The notes under the pieces: model-generated | Seen by the model: only the letters and a program-made list of their open reading frames with translations | Databases searched by the model: none | Told to the model about the DNA's origin: nothing | From: Amycolatopsis sp. GM8 | GTDB taxonomy: Bacteria; Actinomycetota; Actinomycetes; Mycobacteriales; Pseudonocardiaceae | Assembly (NCBI RefSeq): GCF_021653975.1 | Contig: NZ_JAJKFK010000001.1 | Span: 836,863 to 900,862 of the forward strand | DNA: 64,000 bases | Direction of reading: 5' to 3' | Part shown: piece by piece, positions 34,223-42,474 of the stretch | How the letters are laid out: each line of letters starts with the position of its first letter | Numbering within the stretch: the stretch's first letter is position 1 | Translations under genes and position numbers: made by a program

Positions 34223-35092
34223 ATGCGCGTCCTGGTCGCGGGTTCCCGCGGGCTCATCGGAACTGCCCTGGTCACCGCCCTGGCCGAGGCCGGACACGAG
34301 GTGCGCCGGCTCGTCCGCGGCAGCGGCGAGTACACCTGGGACCCGCCCGCCGGCCGCATCGACGACAACGCGCTCAAGGGCGTCGACGCGGTCGTGAACC
34401 TGTGCGGCTCGTCGATGGTCAACCGGTGGAGCGCGGCTCGGAAGCAGATGATCACCGACAGCCGGGTCGAGCCGACCGAGGTGCTCGCGGAAGCCGTTGC
34501 GGAGTACGAAATCCCGGTCCTGGTCAACGCGTCCGCCGTCGGCTTCTACGGCGATCGCGGGGACAGGGTGCTCGATGAGACCGAGCCGCGCGGCGAGGGT
34601 TTCCTGGCGCATCTGTGCGAGGCGTGGGAAGCGGCCGCGGCGCCTGCCAAGCGTGCGGGCGCTCGCGTCGTGCATGCTCGGACCGGGCTGGTGCTCAGCC
34701 GCCACGGTGGCCTGCTCGGCGTACTGAAACCGCTCTTCCGGTTCGGCCTGGGCGGACGGCTCGGCGACGGGAAGCAGTACCTGCCCTGGATCAGCGAGTG
34801 CGACGAGGCCGGTGCCCTGCGGTTCGTCCTCGAACACGACAGCCTGTCCGGTCCGGTCAACCTGGCCGGCCCCGAGCCCGTGACGAACGCCGAGTTCACG
34901 CGCGCGCTCGGGCTGGCGCTGCACCGGCCGGCGCCGTGGCGGGTACCCGCTTTCGCGCTGCGGCTCGCGCTCGGCGAGACCGCCGACGAGATGGCGCTGG
35001 TGTCACAGCGCGCCGTTCCCGCCGCGCTGCGCGACGCCGGTTACGCGTTCATCCATCCCACGGTCGATGCCGCGCTCGCGGCGGCGCGCTGA
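34223..35092 (+). CDS. TIGR01777-family NAD-dependent epimerase-like protein (Rv2216-like)
   Basis: Extended SDR of 289 residues. The N-terminal Rossmann loop is MRVLVAGSRGLIGTALVTAL, and the conserved block SAVGFYGDRGDRVLDE carries the Tyr of this family (SAxGFYG). QYLPWISECDEAGALRFVLE and GPVNLAGPEPVTNAEFTRAL are further TIGR01777 signatures. The substrate is unknown for the family. The ATG has TAGGGT six bases upstream, so it is probably leaderless. It sits between sucB and lipB exactly as Rv2216 does, which hints at a lipoate- or cell-division-related role without proving one. Confidence 0.92.
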   Translation: MRVLVAGSRGLIGTALVTALAEAGHEVRRLVRGSGEYTWDPPAGRIDDNALKGVDAVVNLCGSSMVNRWSAARKQMITDSRVEPTEVLAEAVAEYEIPVLVNASAVGFYGDRGDRVLDETEPRGEGFLAHLCEAWEAAAAPAKRAGARVVHARTGLVLSRHGGLLGVLKPLFRFGLGGRLGDGKQYLPWISECDEAGALRFVLEHDSLSGPVNLAGPEPVTNAEFTRALGLALHRPAPWRVPAFALRLALGETADEMALVSQRAVPAALRDAGYAFIHPTVDAALAAAR

Positions 35093-35170
35093 GCCGTCCG
35101 CGCGACCTGTGGCGCGGGTCCCACCGGGATCCGTATCTCAACGATTCCGCACCGGCGTAGCCTGCGTCTT

Positions 35171-35908
35171 GTGAGCGTTTCCTCTTGCCGCGCCGGCAGC
35201 GAGCCGGTCGACGTCCGGCCCATCGGCGTCATCGACTATCTCGAAGCCTGGGAGCTGCAGCGGACGTATCTCGCCGCCAGAGCCGACGGCACCGGGCCGG
35301 ACACGATGCTGCTGCTGGAGCACCCGTCGGTGTACACGGCCGGCAAGCGGACCGAGGAGGCGGACCGGCCGGTCGACAGCACCCCGGTCATCGACGTGGA
35401 CCGCGGCGGCAAGATCACCTGGCACGGTCCCGGCCAGCTGGTCGGCTACCCGATCATCAAGCTCGGCGACCCGATCGACGTCGTGCACTACGTGCGGCGG
35501 CTGGAAGAGGCGCTGATCAAGGTGTGCGACCAGTTCGGGGTGCACACCGGCCGGGTCGAGGGCCGCAGCGGCGTGTGGGTGCCCGCCGACGAGCGCGGGC
35601 CCGAGCGCAAGATCGCCGCGATCGGTATCCGGGTGCAGCGCGGGGTCACGATGCACGGCTTCGAGCTGAACTGCAACGCCGACCTGAGCGCGTTCGGCAA
35701 GATCATCCCGTGCGGGATCCGCGATGCCGGCGTGACTTCGCTGTCGTTCGAGCTGGAGCGGGAAGTCACCGTCGAGGAGGTCCTGCCGCTGGCGCGCGAC
35801 GCTGTGCTGGCCGCGCTCGACGGCGAGCTGCCCGTCAGCGACGACCGCTGGCTCTCGCGGCCACCGGCGCCGCGGCCGTCCACCGCCACTTTCGCTTTGC
35901 AGCCATGA
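35171..35908 (+). CDS. lipB: LipB, octanoyl-[acyl-carrier-protein]:protein octanoyltransferase
   Basis: Enzyme of 245 residues that moves octanoate from acyl-carrier protein to the lipoyl domains of E2 and related proteins. Conserved segments are [35 protein letters not shown], the catalytic Lys in [20 protein letters not shown], and the catalytic Cys in [16 protein letters not shown]. The GTG start has TAGCCT seven bases upstream, so it is leaderless by the same pattern as its neighbours. LipA would then insert sulfur; lipA lies 3.2 kb downstream on the same strand, separated by unrelated genes. Confidence 0.96.
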   Translation: MSVSSCRAGSEPVDVRPIGVIDYLEAWELQRTYLAARADGTGPDTMLLLEHPSVYTAGKRTEEADRPVDSTPVIDVDRGGKITWHGPGQLVGYPIIKLGDPIDVVHYVRRLEEALIKVCDQFGVHTGRVEGRSGVWVPADERGPERKIAAIGIRVQRGVTMHGFELNCNADLSAFGKIIPCGIRDAGVTSLSFELEREVTVEEVLPLARDAVLAALDGELPVSDDRWLSRPPAPRPSTATFALQP

Positions 35909-35913
35909 GAAAA

Positions 35914-35942
35914 CGGCCCGCCCGAAGCGTTCGGGCGGGCCG
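35914..35942. terminator. Bidirectional terminator between lipB and the LLM oxidoreductase
   Basis: A 13-bp perfect stem (CGGCCCGCCCGAA and its complement) with a three-base loop lies between convergent genes. Confidence 0.9.
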
Positions 35943-35948
35943 CCCCGC

Positions 35949-36884
35949 TCAGTCCAGTTTGGACATGACCTCGGCCGCGATCAGCTCGAGGTGGTCGAGG
36001 TCCGCCAGGTCGAGCACCTGCAGGTAGGCCCGGCTGACGCCGGCCTCCTCGCGGAACCGGCCGATCTTGTCGAGCACTTCCGCCGGGGTGCCGGCCAGCC
36101 CGTTCTGCTTCAGCTCGCCGACCTCCCGCCCGGTCGCCGCGGCCCGGCGCGCCACCTCGGCGTCGTTCGCGCCGACCGCGACGGTCTGCGCGATGGAACG
36201 GGTGATCTCCTTGGGGTCGCGGCCGATTTCGCGCGCGGCGGCGTCCACCCGGTCGAACTGCACCTGGGCGCCCGACGGATCGACCCACGCCGCGTTGAAC
36301 TCGTCGGCGTAGCGGGCCGCGAGCGCGGGCGTGCGCTTCTTGCCGGCCCCACCGATGATCACCGGCGGGCGCGGGCTCTGCGCCGGCTTCGGCAGCGCGG
36401 GCGCGTCGGCGAGCTGGTAGTAGTCGCCGTCGAAGCTGAACGTCGCACCCTCGGCGGTCTCCCACAGGCCGGTGATGATCGCGAGTTGCTCGGCGTAGCG
36501 GTCGAACCGCTCCTTCACCGGCGGCAGCTCGATGCCGTAGGCCTTGTGCTCCGCCTCGTACCAGCCCGCGCCGAAGCCGAACTCGACCCGTCCGCCGGAC
36601 ATCTGGTCCACCTGCGCGACGGAGATCGCGAGCACCGACGGGTACCGGAAGGTGGCCGAGGTGACCAGGGTGCCGAGCCGGATGCGCGAGGTCTCGCGGG
36701 CGATGGCGCCGAGCGTGACCCACGAGTCGGTCGGGCCGGGCAGCCCGGACCGGGTGCCCATGGTGAGGAAATGGTCGGAACGGAAGAACGCGTCGAAACC
36801 GGTTTCTTCGGTCTTCTTGGCTACGCGCAACAGGTCGTCATAGCTCGCCCCCAGCTGGGGCTCGGTAAAGATCCTTAGGTCCAC
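35949..36884 (-). CDS. LLM-class F420-dependent oxidoreductase
   Basis: Luciferase-like (beta/alpha)8 oxidoreductase of 311 residues. The opening MDLRIFTEPQLGASYDDLLR, with FDAFFRSDHFL and TETSRIRLGTLVTSATFRYP-like segments, and GRVEFGFGAGWYEAEHKAYG and RPPVIIGGAGKKRTPALAAR fit the F420-binding actinobacterial subfamily (Rv-type TIGR03560-like). It probably reduces an unidentified substrate with F420H2. The GTG start has TAGTCT seven bases upstream, and the TAG of that -10 is also the stop codon of the upstream tetR gene. It could thus be transcribed both alone and with tetR. Confidence 0.9.
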   Translation of the reverse strand: MDLRIFTEPQLGASYDDLLRVAKKTEETGFDAFFRSDHFLTMGTRSGLPGPTDSWVTLGAIARETSRIRLGTLVTSATFRYPSVLAISVAQVDQMSGGRVEFGFGAGWYEAEHKAYGIELPPVKERFDRYAEQLAIITGLWETAEGATFSFDGDYYQLADAPALPKPAQSPRPPVIIGGAGKKRTPALAARYADEFNAAWVDPSGAQVQFDRVDAAAREIGRDPKEITRSIAQTVAVGANDAEVARRAAATGREVGELKQNGLAGTPAEVLDKIGRFREEAGVSRAYLQVLDLADLDHLELIAAEVMSKLD

Positions 36885-36894
36885 GGGCCCCAGA

Positions 36895-37497
36895 CTAGTC
36901 AGTCCGCCGGACCCGGGTGAGCAGCTGCAGGATCACCGTCTCGACCTGCTCGCCGACCTTCTCCGGGTCGGGTGAACTGGCGATTTCCGTTGCGGCGGCG
37001 GACAAAGCGCCGAACAGCAGGCGGGCGGTGATCTCCACCGGCACGCTGTCCACCTCGCCCGCCTGGATGAGATCCTCGAGGCTCGCCAGGATCAGCCCGA
37101 AGCTCGCGCGGTTCTCCGCCTCACGCCACCGTTCCCAGCCCATGACGACCGGGGCCTCGTGGATGACGATGCGCTGGTACGCCGGGTCGAGGCAGCTGGC
37201 GATGAACTGGCGAAGCCCGGCCAGCGCGCGCTCCCACGCCGTTTCGGGGCGGCGCATGATCTCGCCCAGCTCGCTGTGCACCCGGCTTTCCACCTGTGCG
37301 AACGCAGCTTCGAAAAGCGCCTGCTTACCGTTGAAATGGTGGTACAGCGCACCTTTGGTCACCCGTGCCCGCCGGGCGACCTCGTCCAGCGAAGTGCCCG
37401 CGTATCCCCGTTTGGTGAACAGTTCGACAGCACTGTCCACCAGGGCGGATCGCGTGGACTCCGAATAGTCGAGTCGCCTGGACCGCATTGTCGCCAC
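36895..37497 (-). CDS. TetR-family transcriptional regulator
   Basis: Repressor of 200 residues. The N-terminal helix-turn-helix is AVELFTKRGYAGTSLDEVAR followed by ARVTKGALYHHFNGKQALFE, the textbook TetR pattern, and the C-terminal ligand domain is helical with a TetR_C-like segment ending VETVILQLLTRVRRTD. The GTG at 37497 has TAAGCT six bases upstream and is taken as a leaderless start; another GTG two codons earlier lies inside that spacing. It is divergent from the gene at 37618, with two inverted repeats between them, so it probably represses itself and that gene. The LLM oxidoreductase directly downstream is a further candidate target. Confidence 0.9.
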   Translation of the reverse strand: MATMRSRRLDYSESTRSALVDSAVELFTKRGYAGTSLDEVARRARVTKGALYHHFNGKQALFEAAFAQVESRVHSELGEIMRRPETAWERALAGLRQFIASCLDPAYQRIVIHEAPVVMGWERWREAENRASFGLILASLEDLIQAGEVDSVPVEITARLLFGALSAAATEIASSPDPEKVGEQVETVILQLLTRVRRTD

Positions 37498-37526
37498 CGA
37501 CACAGCTTACGCCAGACCACCTTTCA

Positions 37527-37572
37527 CATACCCGTGGTATGTTGTCGGTGTCGGCGCCATACCGACAGTATG
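37527..37572. promoter_or_regulatory. Predicted TetR operator pair
   Basis: CATACC-CGT-GGTATG (37527-37541) is a perfect 15-bp inverted repeat. A second weaker copy, CATACCGACAGTATG (37558-37572), is centred 31 bp away, about three helix turns. A half site GGGTATGCAC follows near 37584. They lie between the divergent tetR and the 37618 gene. Confidence 0.65.
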
Positions 37573-37617
37573 CGGCCGACTCAGGGTATGCACAGGGTCA
37601 CGGAAGGGGACTGACCC

Positions 37618-38124
37618 ATGGGCTGGAACGACTTCTACCAACGACGAGACATCGCCGACGCGGTACTGCGACAGGCCGCGCGCGATCCACAGGCACCGTT
37701 GCCGTTCACCGAAATCCCTGGCGCGGCCGAGGTTTTCGGCACTGAGGAGCAACTACTCCTCGCACTCCGGTACCGCTGGAGCCGCCTGCTCAGCGGGTAT
37801 CTCCGCAGCGAGTTCGAAGACGAGACCGGCGATCAGGTCGAGGCGGTAACCCGCGTGTGGAACCGTGCTGTGCGCCGGAATCGCACCCTGCGTGCGGTGC
37901 TCGACGCGCACGTCGAGGACTATCCCGAGCCGCGCCGGATGCACGAGGCCGAGCAGCGGATGCTGGCCGTCGCGGCGGGTCTGGCCGACCCGGGCGAGCC
38001 CGTCGAGGAGCTGGACAAGGTCGGCCGCGCGTTCGCCGCATTGCTGCGGCACGGGCCGGGTCTGGAGGCACCACGGCGCAACCCGTTCGGCCACCTGCTG
38101 AGGATGCTCGCGCCCACAGCCTGA
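37618..38124 (+). CDS. Hypothetical helical protein divergent from tetR
   Basis: Soluble, largely helical protein of 168 residues (MGWNDFYQRRDIADAVLRQA) with a charged second half (EDYPEPRRMHEAEQRMLAVA). No domain is recognised, though the layout recalls the C-terminal ligand domain of TetR proteins without the DNA-binding part. The ATG has a good AAGGGG eight bases upstream. Position beyond the CATACC operators makes it the likely main target of the divergent TetR regulator. It ends 20 bp before the SDR gene. Confidence 0.75.
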   Translation: MGWNDFYQRRDIADAVLRQAARDPQAPLPFTEIPGAAEVFGTEEQLLLALRYRWSRLLSGYLRSEFEDETGDQVEAVTRVWNRAVRRNRTLRAVLDAHVEDYPEPRRMHEAEQRMLAVAAGLADPGEPVEELDKVGRAFAALLRHGPGLEAPRRNPFGHLLRMLAPTA

Positions 38125-38127
38125 AAT

Positions 38128-38144
38128 GTAGTTAGCTAAGCTAC
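38128..38144. promoter_or_regulatory. Near-perfect palindrome directly before the SDR start
   Basis: GTAGTTAGCTAAGCTAC is a palindrome missing one base of perfect symmetry around TTAGCTAA, and it abuts the ATG. Its position over the expected -10 and transcript start makes it a good repressor site; the cognate regulator is not evident. Confidence 0.5.
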
Positions 38145-39086
38145 ATGTCGAAGTGGACGTACGCGGATATCCCGGACCAATCCGGGCGCACGGTACTGAT
38201 CACCGGCGCGAACTCGGGACTCGGGCTGCAGAGCGCGAAAGTCCTTGCCGGCAAAGGAGCGCGGGTGCTGCTCGCGGCCCGCTCCGCCGAACGTGGTGAG
38301 CAGGCGCTGAGATCCGTCGAGGCCGTCGCCGAGACGAAACCCGCGCTGATCGGACTCGACCTGGCCGATCTCCGCTCCGTCCGCAACGCCGCCGCCGAGG
38401 TCCGCGAGAGCACCGGTGACCGGCTCGACGTGCTGATCAACAACGGTGGCGTGATGGCCACGCCGCTGGGCCGCACCGCCGACGGGTTCGAGCTGCAGCT
38501 CGGCACCAACTACCTCGGCCACGCGGCGCTGACCTGGCTGCTGATGCCCGCGCTGCGCGGCGGCGACGGCGCCCGCGTCGTCACGCTGACCAGTGTCGCC
38601 GCGATCGGCGGCAGGATCGACCTGCACGACCCGAACTACGAGCACCGCCACTACAACCCGGGCGCCGCGTACGCCCAGTCGAAGATCGCGAACCAGACGT
38701 TCGCCATGGAACTGGACCGGCGCCTGCGGGCGGCCGGGGAGGATGTCGTCAGCGTCGCCGCCGCACCGGGCTACGTCGGGACCAACCTCTTCCCGAACAT
38801 GGTCGCGGCGTACTCGAACCCGCTGGCCCGGGCGGCGCTCTCCGGGGTGCTGAAGCTGGGTGCCGCGCTGCTCTCGCAGAGTGTCCAGAACGGCGCGCTG
38901 TCGCAGGTCTACGCCGCGACCGCGCCGGGGGTGCGCGGCGGCGTCTACCTCGCCCCGGCCCGCATTCAGATGTGGGGCCGGCCGTCGACCGTGCGGCCGC
39001 TCGCACCCGCCCGCGATCATGCGGCGGGGGCCGGATTGTGGGCGCTGACGGCGAAGTTGACGGGCGTCACGCCAGACCCGGCATAA
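38145..39086 (+). CDS. Short-chain dehydrogenase/reductase
   Basis: Classical-type SDR of 313 residues similar to retinol dehydrogenase/WWOX-like actinobacterial oxidoreductases. The NADP loop is VLITGANSGLGLQSAKVLAG with Arg after the second strand (LLAARSAERG), INNGGVMATPL is the NNAG block, and the catalytic Ser/Tyr/Lys are in LTSVAAIGG and YAQSKIANQTFA. It likely oxidises or reduces a hydrophobic alcohol or ketone; the substrate is unknown. The ATG is immediately preceded by a 17-bp palindrome, so expression is probably under a dedicated repressor. It is not obviously linked to lipA, 27 bp downstream, which has its own -10. Confidence 0.9.
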   Translation: MSKWTYADIPDQSGRTVLITGANSGLGLQSAKVLAGKGARVLLAARSAERGEQALRSVEAVAETKPALIGLDLADLRSVRNAAAEVRESTGDRLDVLINNGGVMATPLGRTADGFELQLGTNYLGHAALTWLLMPALRGGDGARVVTLTSVAAIGGRIDLHDPNYEHRHYNPGAAYAQSKIANQTFAMELDRRLRAAGEDVVSVAAAPGYVGTNLFPNMVAAYSNPLARAALSGVLKLGAALLSQSVQNGALSQVYAATAPGVRGGVYLAPARIQMWGRPSTVRPLAPARDHAAGAGLWALTAKLTGVTPDPA

Positions 39087-39113
39087 AGGTCACCTGGGCG
39101 TACGCTGGCGATC

Positions 39114-40115
39114 GTGACTGTTGTGCCTGAAGGTCGGAAGCTGCTGCGGCTCGAGGTCCGCAACGCCGAGACCCCGATCGAGAAGAAGCCGTCCTGGATC
39201 AGGACCCGGGCGAAGATGGGGCCGGAGTTCACCGAACTCAAGGGCCTGGTCCGCCGCGAGGGCCTGCACACCGTGTGCGAGGAAGCCGGCTGTCCCAACA
39301 TCTACGAATGCTGGGAAGACCGCGAGGCGACGTTCCTGATCGGCGGCGACCAGTGCACGCGGCGCTGCGACTTCTGCCAGATCGACACGGGCAAGCCCGC
39401 CGCGCTGGACATCACCGAGCCGCGCAAGGTCGCCGAGAGCGTGCAGGCGATGGGCCTGCGCTACTCGACCGTCACCGGCGTCGCCCGTGATGACCTGGAG
39501 GACGGGGGCGCGTGGCTGTACGCCGAGACCGTGCGCCAGATCCACGAGCTCAACCCCGGCACCGGTGTCGAGCTGCTGATCCCCGACTTCAACGCCGAGC
39601 CCGCGCAGCTCGCCGAGGTCTTCGCCGCACGACCCGAGGTGCTGGCGCACAACGTCGAGACGGTGCCGCGGATCTTCAAGCGGATCCGGCCGGGCTTCCG
39701 GTACGCGCGTTCGCTGGAGGTCATCACGAAGGCGCGCGCGGCCGGGCTGGTGACGAAGTCGAACCTGATCCTCGGCATGGGCGAGACGCCCGACGAGGTC
39801 GAGCCCGCGATGCGGGACCTGGTGAACGCCGGCTGCGAGATCCTGACGATCACCCAGTACCTGCGCCCGTCGGTGCGCCACCACCCGGTCGACCGCTGGG
39901 TGAAGCCGGAGGAGTTCGTCGAGCATTCGGCCGTGGCCGAGTCGCTCGGTTTCGCCGGGGTGATGGCGGGTCCGCTGGTGCGCTCGTCGTACCGCGCGGG
40001 CCGGTTGTACGCCCAGACGAAGCGGCACCGTGGTGAGCCGCTGCCGGAGAACCTGGCGCACCTGGCCGAGGCCGGGCCCGCCGCGCAGGAGGCCGCGAGC
40101 CTGCTGACCCGCTGA
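39114..40115 (+). CDS. lipA: LipA, lipoyl synthase
   Basis: Radical SAM enzyme of 333 residues that inserts two sulfurs into protein-bound octanoyl groups. The auxiliary 4Fe-4S cluster ligands are Cys55, Cys60 and Cys66 ([15 protein letters not shown]), the radical SAM CxxxCxxC is Cys81, Cys85 and Cys88 ([12 protein letters not shown]), and the C-terminal [10 protein letters not shown] carries the conserved serine of the auxiliary cluster. The GTG start has TACGCT seven bases upstream, so it is probably leaderless. It completes the lipoate pathway with LipB and the lipoyl-protein targets of sucB in this window. Confidence 0.97.
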   Translation: MTVVPEGRKLLRLEVRNAETPIEKKPSWIRTRAKMGPEFTELKGLVRREGLHTVCEEAGCPNIYECWEDREATFLIGGDQCTRRCDFCQIDTGKPAALDITEPRKVAESVQAMGLRYSTVTGVARDDLEDGGAWLYAETVRQIHELNPGTGVELLIPDFNAEPAQLAEVFAARPEVLAHNVETVPRIFKRIRPGFRYARSLEVITKARAAGLVTKSNLILGMGETPDEVEPAMRDLVNAGCEILTITQYLRPSVRHHPVDRWVKPEEFVEHSAVAESLGFAGVMAGPLVRSSYRAGRLYAQTKRHRGEPLPENLAHLAEAGPAAQEAASLLTR

Positions 40116-40198
40116 TCTCAGGGTTCGTCCCGGAGGCCCCTTCCCCGCCGCTCGCGTACGTTGGGCGCTACGGCGACAAATCGGACAGGGGAGCGCGT

Positions 40199-40834
40199 GT
40201 GGTCACCGACATCCTGAACTGGCTGCAGAACCTGCCGCAGCCGGCGCTGGTCGGCGCGACCGGCCTGCTGGTGTTCCTGGAGTGCACCATCGGGCTGGGT
40301 TTCCTCGCGCCCGGTGAGTCGGGCCTGCTGGTGGCCGCGACGACGGCGCACACGGTGCCGCGGTTCCTGATCCTGTGGGGTGTGGTGACGGTGTGCGCCA
40401 CGCTGGGCGACACGATCGGGTACGGCATCGGGCGGCGGTGGGGGCCGCGGCTGCGCGAGACGAAGCTGATCCAGCAGCACGGTGTGGACGCGTGGGACCG
40501 GGCGACCGGCATCCTGCACCGGCGCGGCGCGTGGGCGGTGTTCTTCGCGCGGTTCCTGCCGGTGATCCGGACCCTGACCCCGGCCGCCGCGGGCACGTCG
40601 GGCCTGGCGTTCCGGAAGTTCCTGCCCGCGTCCTTCGCGGGCGCCCTGTCGTGGTCGGCGCTGCACATCAGCATCGGGGTGGCGCTGGGCGAGGCGGCGA
40701 AGAAGCTCGAAAGCGCGATGAGCACCGGCGGGTTCATCGTGCTGGCCGTGTTGGCGGCCGCGGCGGTGTTCTTCTTCCTCCGCCGGCGCAAGAAGCGCGC
40801 GGCCACAACGGAAGACACCGAGTCGAAGGTCTAG
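40199..40834 (+). CDS. DedA-family (VTT domain) membrane protein
   Basis: Membrane protein of 211 residues of the DedA/SNARE-associated family. It has a re-entrant-like loop with Glu and Pro (LVFLECTIGLGFLAPGESGL), GDTIGYGIGRRWGPRLRET, the conserved block FFARFLPVIRTLTPAAAGTS with essential-type arginines, and a terminal helix followed by a Lys/Arg/Glu tail (FFLRRRKKRAATTEDTE). Family members move or flip undecaprenyl phosphate or other lipids. The GTG start has GGGGAG nearby. Its stop codon (TAG at 40832) is in frame with the following TIR-domain gene, so only that codon separates the two frames. Confidence 0.92.
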   Translation: MVTDILNWLQNLPQPALVGATGLLVFLECTIGLGFLAPGESGLLVAATTAHTVPRFLILWGVVTVCATLGDTIGYGIGRRWGPRLRETKLIQQHGVDAWDRATGILHRRGAWAVFFARFLPVIRTLTPAAAGTSGLAFRKFLPASFAGALSWSALHISIGVALGEAAKKLESAMSTGGFIVLAVLAAAAVFFFLRRRKKRAATTEDTESKV

Positions 40835-40867
40835 GCGAGCCTCGACCTGCCGGAATACGAGTACGAC

Positions 40868-41743
40868 GTGGCAGTCTCTTTCGCGGGCGAAGATCACGAC
40901 TTCGTCAAGGATGTCGCACGAAAGCCGCAAGGCCACGGCGTCAGTGTCTTCTACGATCAGAAAGCCCGTTATGCGATTCTCTTCATCTCGCGTCATTACG
41001 CCGAGAAGAGGTGGTCGAGTTACGAGAGAAAGGCCTTCCGAGTCGTCGGCACAGATGGAATAGTCGAGGGAGTCCTTGCCAAACTGGGGTCTACGCGGAC
41101 CGAGACCGCGTCTCGATTCGACGGAAAGGTCCCGAGGACCACCGACGCCATGAACCTATTGCTGACGGAACGCCCACCCGCTTGGGAGTATCTACCGTAC
41201 GCGGCGGTGCTCCGGCAAGGAATGGATTCGCTCGAGGACCGGTCTCACGACTACCTGCTCGAGTACGCTCCTCGTCGCGACGAGTACTTCGACTCGGAGA
41301 ATGTCTACGAAATCCTCAAGAACAATTTCGGCGCTCTCGATCGCATCATCAACGCCTTCAACAGGGTGTTCTCGGAAGACGTTCAGGAGCGGGCCTTCGG
41401 CAGACCAGGCGAAGCAGGAGACCCAGATCGGATAATCCATCTCGGGCGCCGGTTTTCCAGTGTATACGAGGAGTTGCTGGACTTCGCCAGCAAGCCGCGG
41501 TCGATGGATATCGGAGATGACAATTTGCGGACAGCCGCCCAGGTTCAGGCTCGCTGGGTTGGCCAGCCGTTGGATGCCTTGAGGTCCTTCGTCGACGACT
41601 TCGTTCGTGAGGCCGATACGATCTCCGCAAGGCTTGCATCCAGCGAACCCATCAACATTGAAATGACGGTTGTTCTGACGTTGGACTCGACCTTGACCGA
41701 AGCGATGGTCAAAGCTCTGGAACGGTATCTGCGCAGGCGCTAA
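40868..41743 (+). CDS. Eroded TIR-domain protein, possible defence gene remnant
   Basis: Protein of 291 residues. Its start (EYEYDVAVSFAGEDHDFV across the GTG, then GHGVSVFYDQ and KARYAILFISRHYAEKRWSS) matches bacterial TIR domains, including the Trp and Glu53 (WSSYERK) of the NADase motif. Two stretches expected in the family are absent: about 25 residues between FYDQ and KARY, and most of the region between ERKAF and GIVEGVLAKL. The ~190-residue C-terminus (RPPAWEYLPYAAVLRQGMDS onward) is unrecognised. No ATG/GTG/TTG lies in frame before 40868 although TIR sequence begins earlier. A/T-ending codons are visibly commoner than in its neighbours, suggesting transfer. It may be inactive. Confidence 0.6.
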   Translation: MAVSFAGEDHDFVKDVARKPQGHGVSVFYDQKARYAILFISRHYAEKRWSSYERKAFRVVGTDGIVEGVLAKLGSTRTETASRFDGKVPRTTDAMNLLLTERPPAWEYLPYAAVLRQGMDSLEDRSHDYLLEYAPRRDEYFDSENVYEILKNNFGALDRIINAFNRVFSEDVQERAFGRPGEAGDPDRIIHLGRRFSSVYEELLDFASKPRSMDIGDDNLRTAAQVQARWVGQPLDALRSFVDDFVREADTISARLASSEPINIEMTVVLTLDSTLTEAMVKALERYLRRR

Positions 41744-42459
41744 TCCCGCGCCGCACGCGCCAGTTCGATCAGTGCTCGGGAGGCGTCCTCGTCCAGGAGG
41801 GCGTGTGTGCCGTAGTCCACGGCGGACGGGGCGGCGGGGGCGGGACGGCGCGGGGCGGCGTGCAGGTCCCGGACGCCGGTGGCCTCGGCGATCGCCAGGG
41901 CGTTGTGGGGGCGGATGCCGCCGCAGGCCATGACTGCGAGTTCGGAGCCGGCGGCGGCGACCATCCGCCGCAGTACGGGCACGCCGTCTTCGGCGCGGGG
42001 CGCGGCGCCGGAGGACAGCACGCGCCGCACCCCCAGGGACGCCAGGACCTCAACCGCCGCAACGGGATCGCGGCAGACGTCGATCGCGCGGTGGACCGTC
42101 ACCGGAAGCCCGTCGGCGGCGGCGATCAGGTCCGCGAGGACCGCGGTGTCCAGGTCGCCCCGGGTGTCGAGGGCACCGATCACGACACCCGCCGCACCGG
42201 AGATCGCCGCGTGCCGGACGTCGGTCAGCATGGCGTCCACTTCGGACGGTGCGTAGGTGAAACCGCCTTCCCGGGGCCGGATGAGGACGTGCACCTGCGC
42301 CCGGTGACACCGCGCCAGCACCGCCGCGAGCAGGCCCGGGCCCGGCGTCAGACCGCCGAGCGCGCCCGCCGAACAGAGTTCGATCCGGTCCGCGCCCAGC
42401 GCGTCCGCCGCGACCGCGCCGTCAACGGTGTCGGTACTGAGTTCGATCCGCAGAGCCAC
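41740..42459 (-). CDS. cutC: CutC-family protein
   Basis: TIM-barrel protein of 239 residues. Family segments are LGADRIELCSAGALGGLTPG, VHVLIRPREGGFTYAPSEVD, LPVTVHRAIDVCRDP and VMACGGIRPHNALAIAEATG. CutC was named for copper homeostasis in E. coli, but the biochemical function is not settled. The GTG start has TATGAT six bases upstream, a canonical leaderless promoter. Its stop (TAG) and that of the convergent TIR gene (TAA) overlap by four bases with no terminator between, which suggests the TIR segment was inserted or trimmed right up to cutC. Confidence 0.93.
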   Translation of the reverse strand: MALRIELSTDTVDGAVAADALGADRIELCSAGALGGLTPGPGLLAAVLARCHRAQVHVLIRPREGGFTYAPSEVDAMLTDVRHAAISGAAGVVIGALDTRGDLDTAVLADLIAAADGLPVTVHRAIDVCRDPVAAVEVLASLGVRRVLSSGAAPRAEDGVPVLRRMVAAAGSELAVMACGGIRPHNALAIAEATGVRDLHAAPRRPAPAAPSAVDYGTHALLDEDASRALIELARAARD

Positions 42460-42474
42460 CGGCCGATCATAGGG

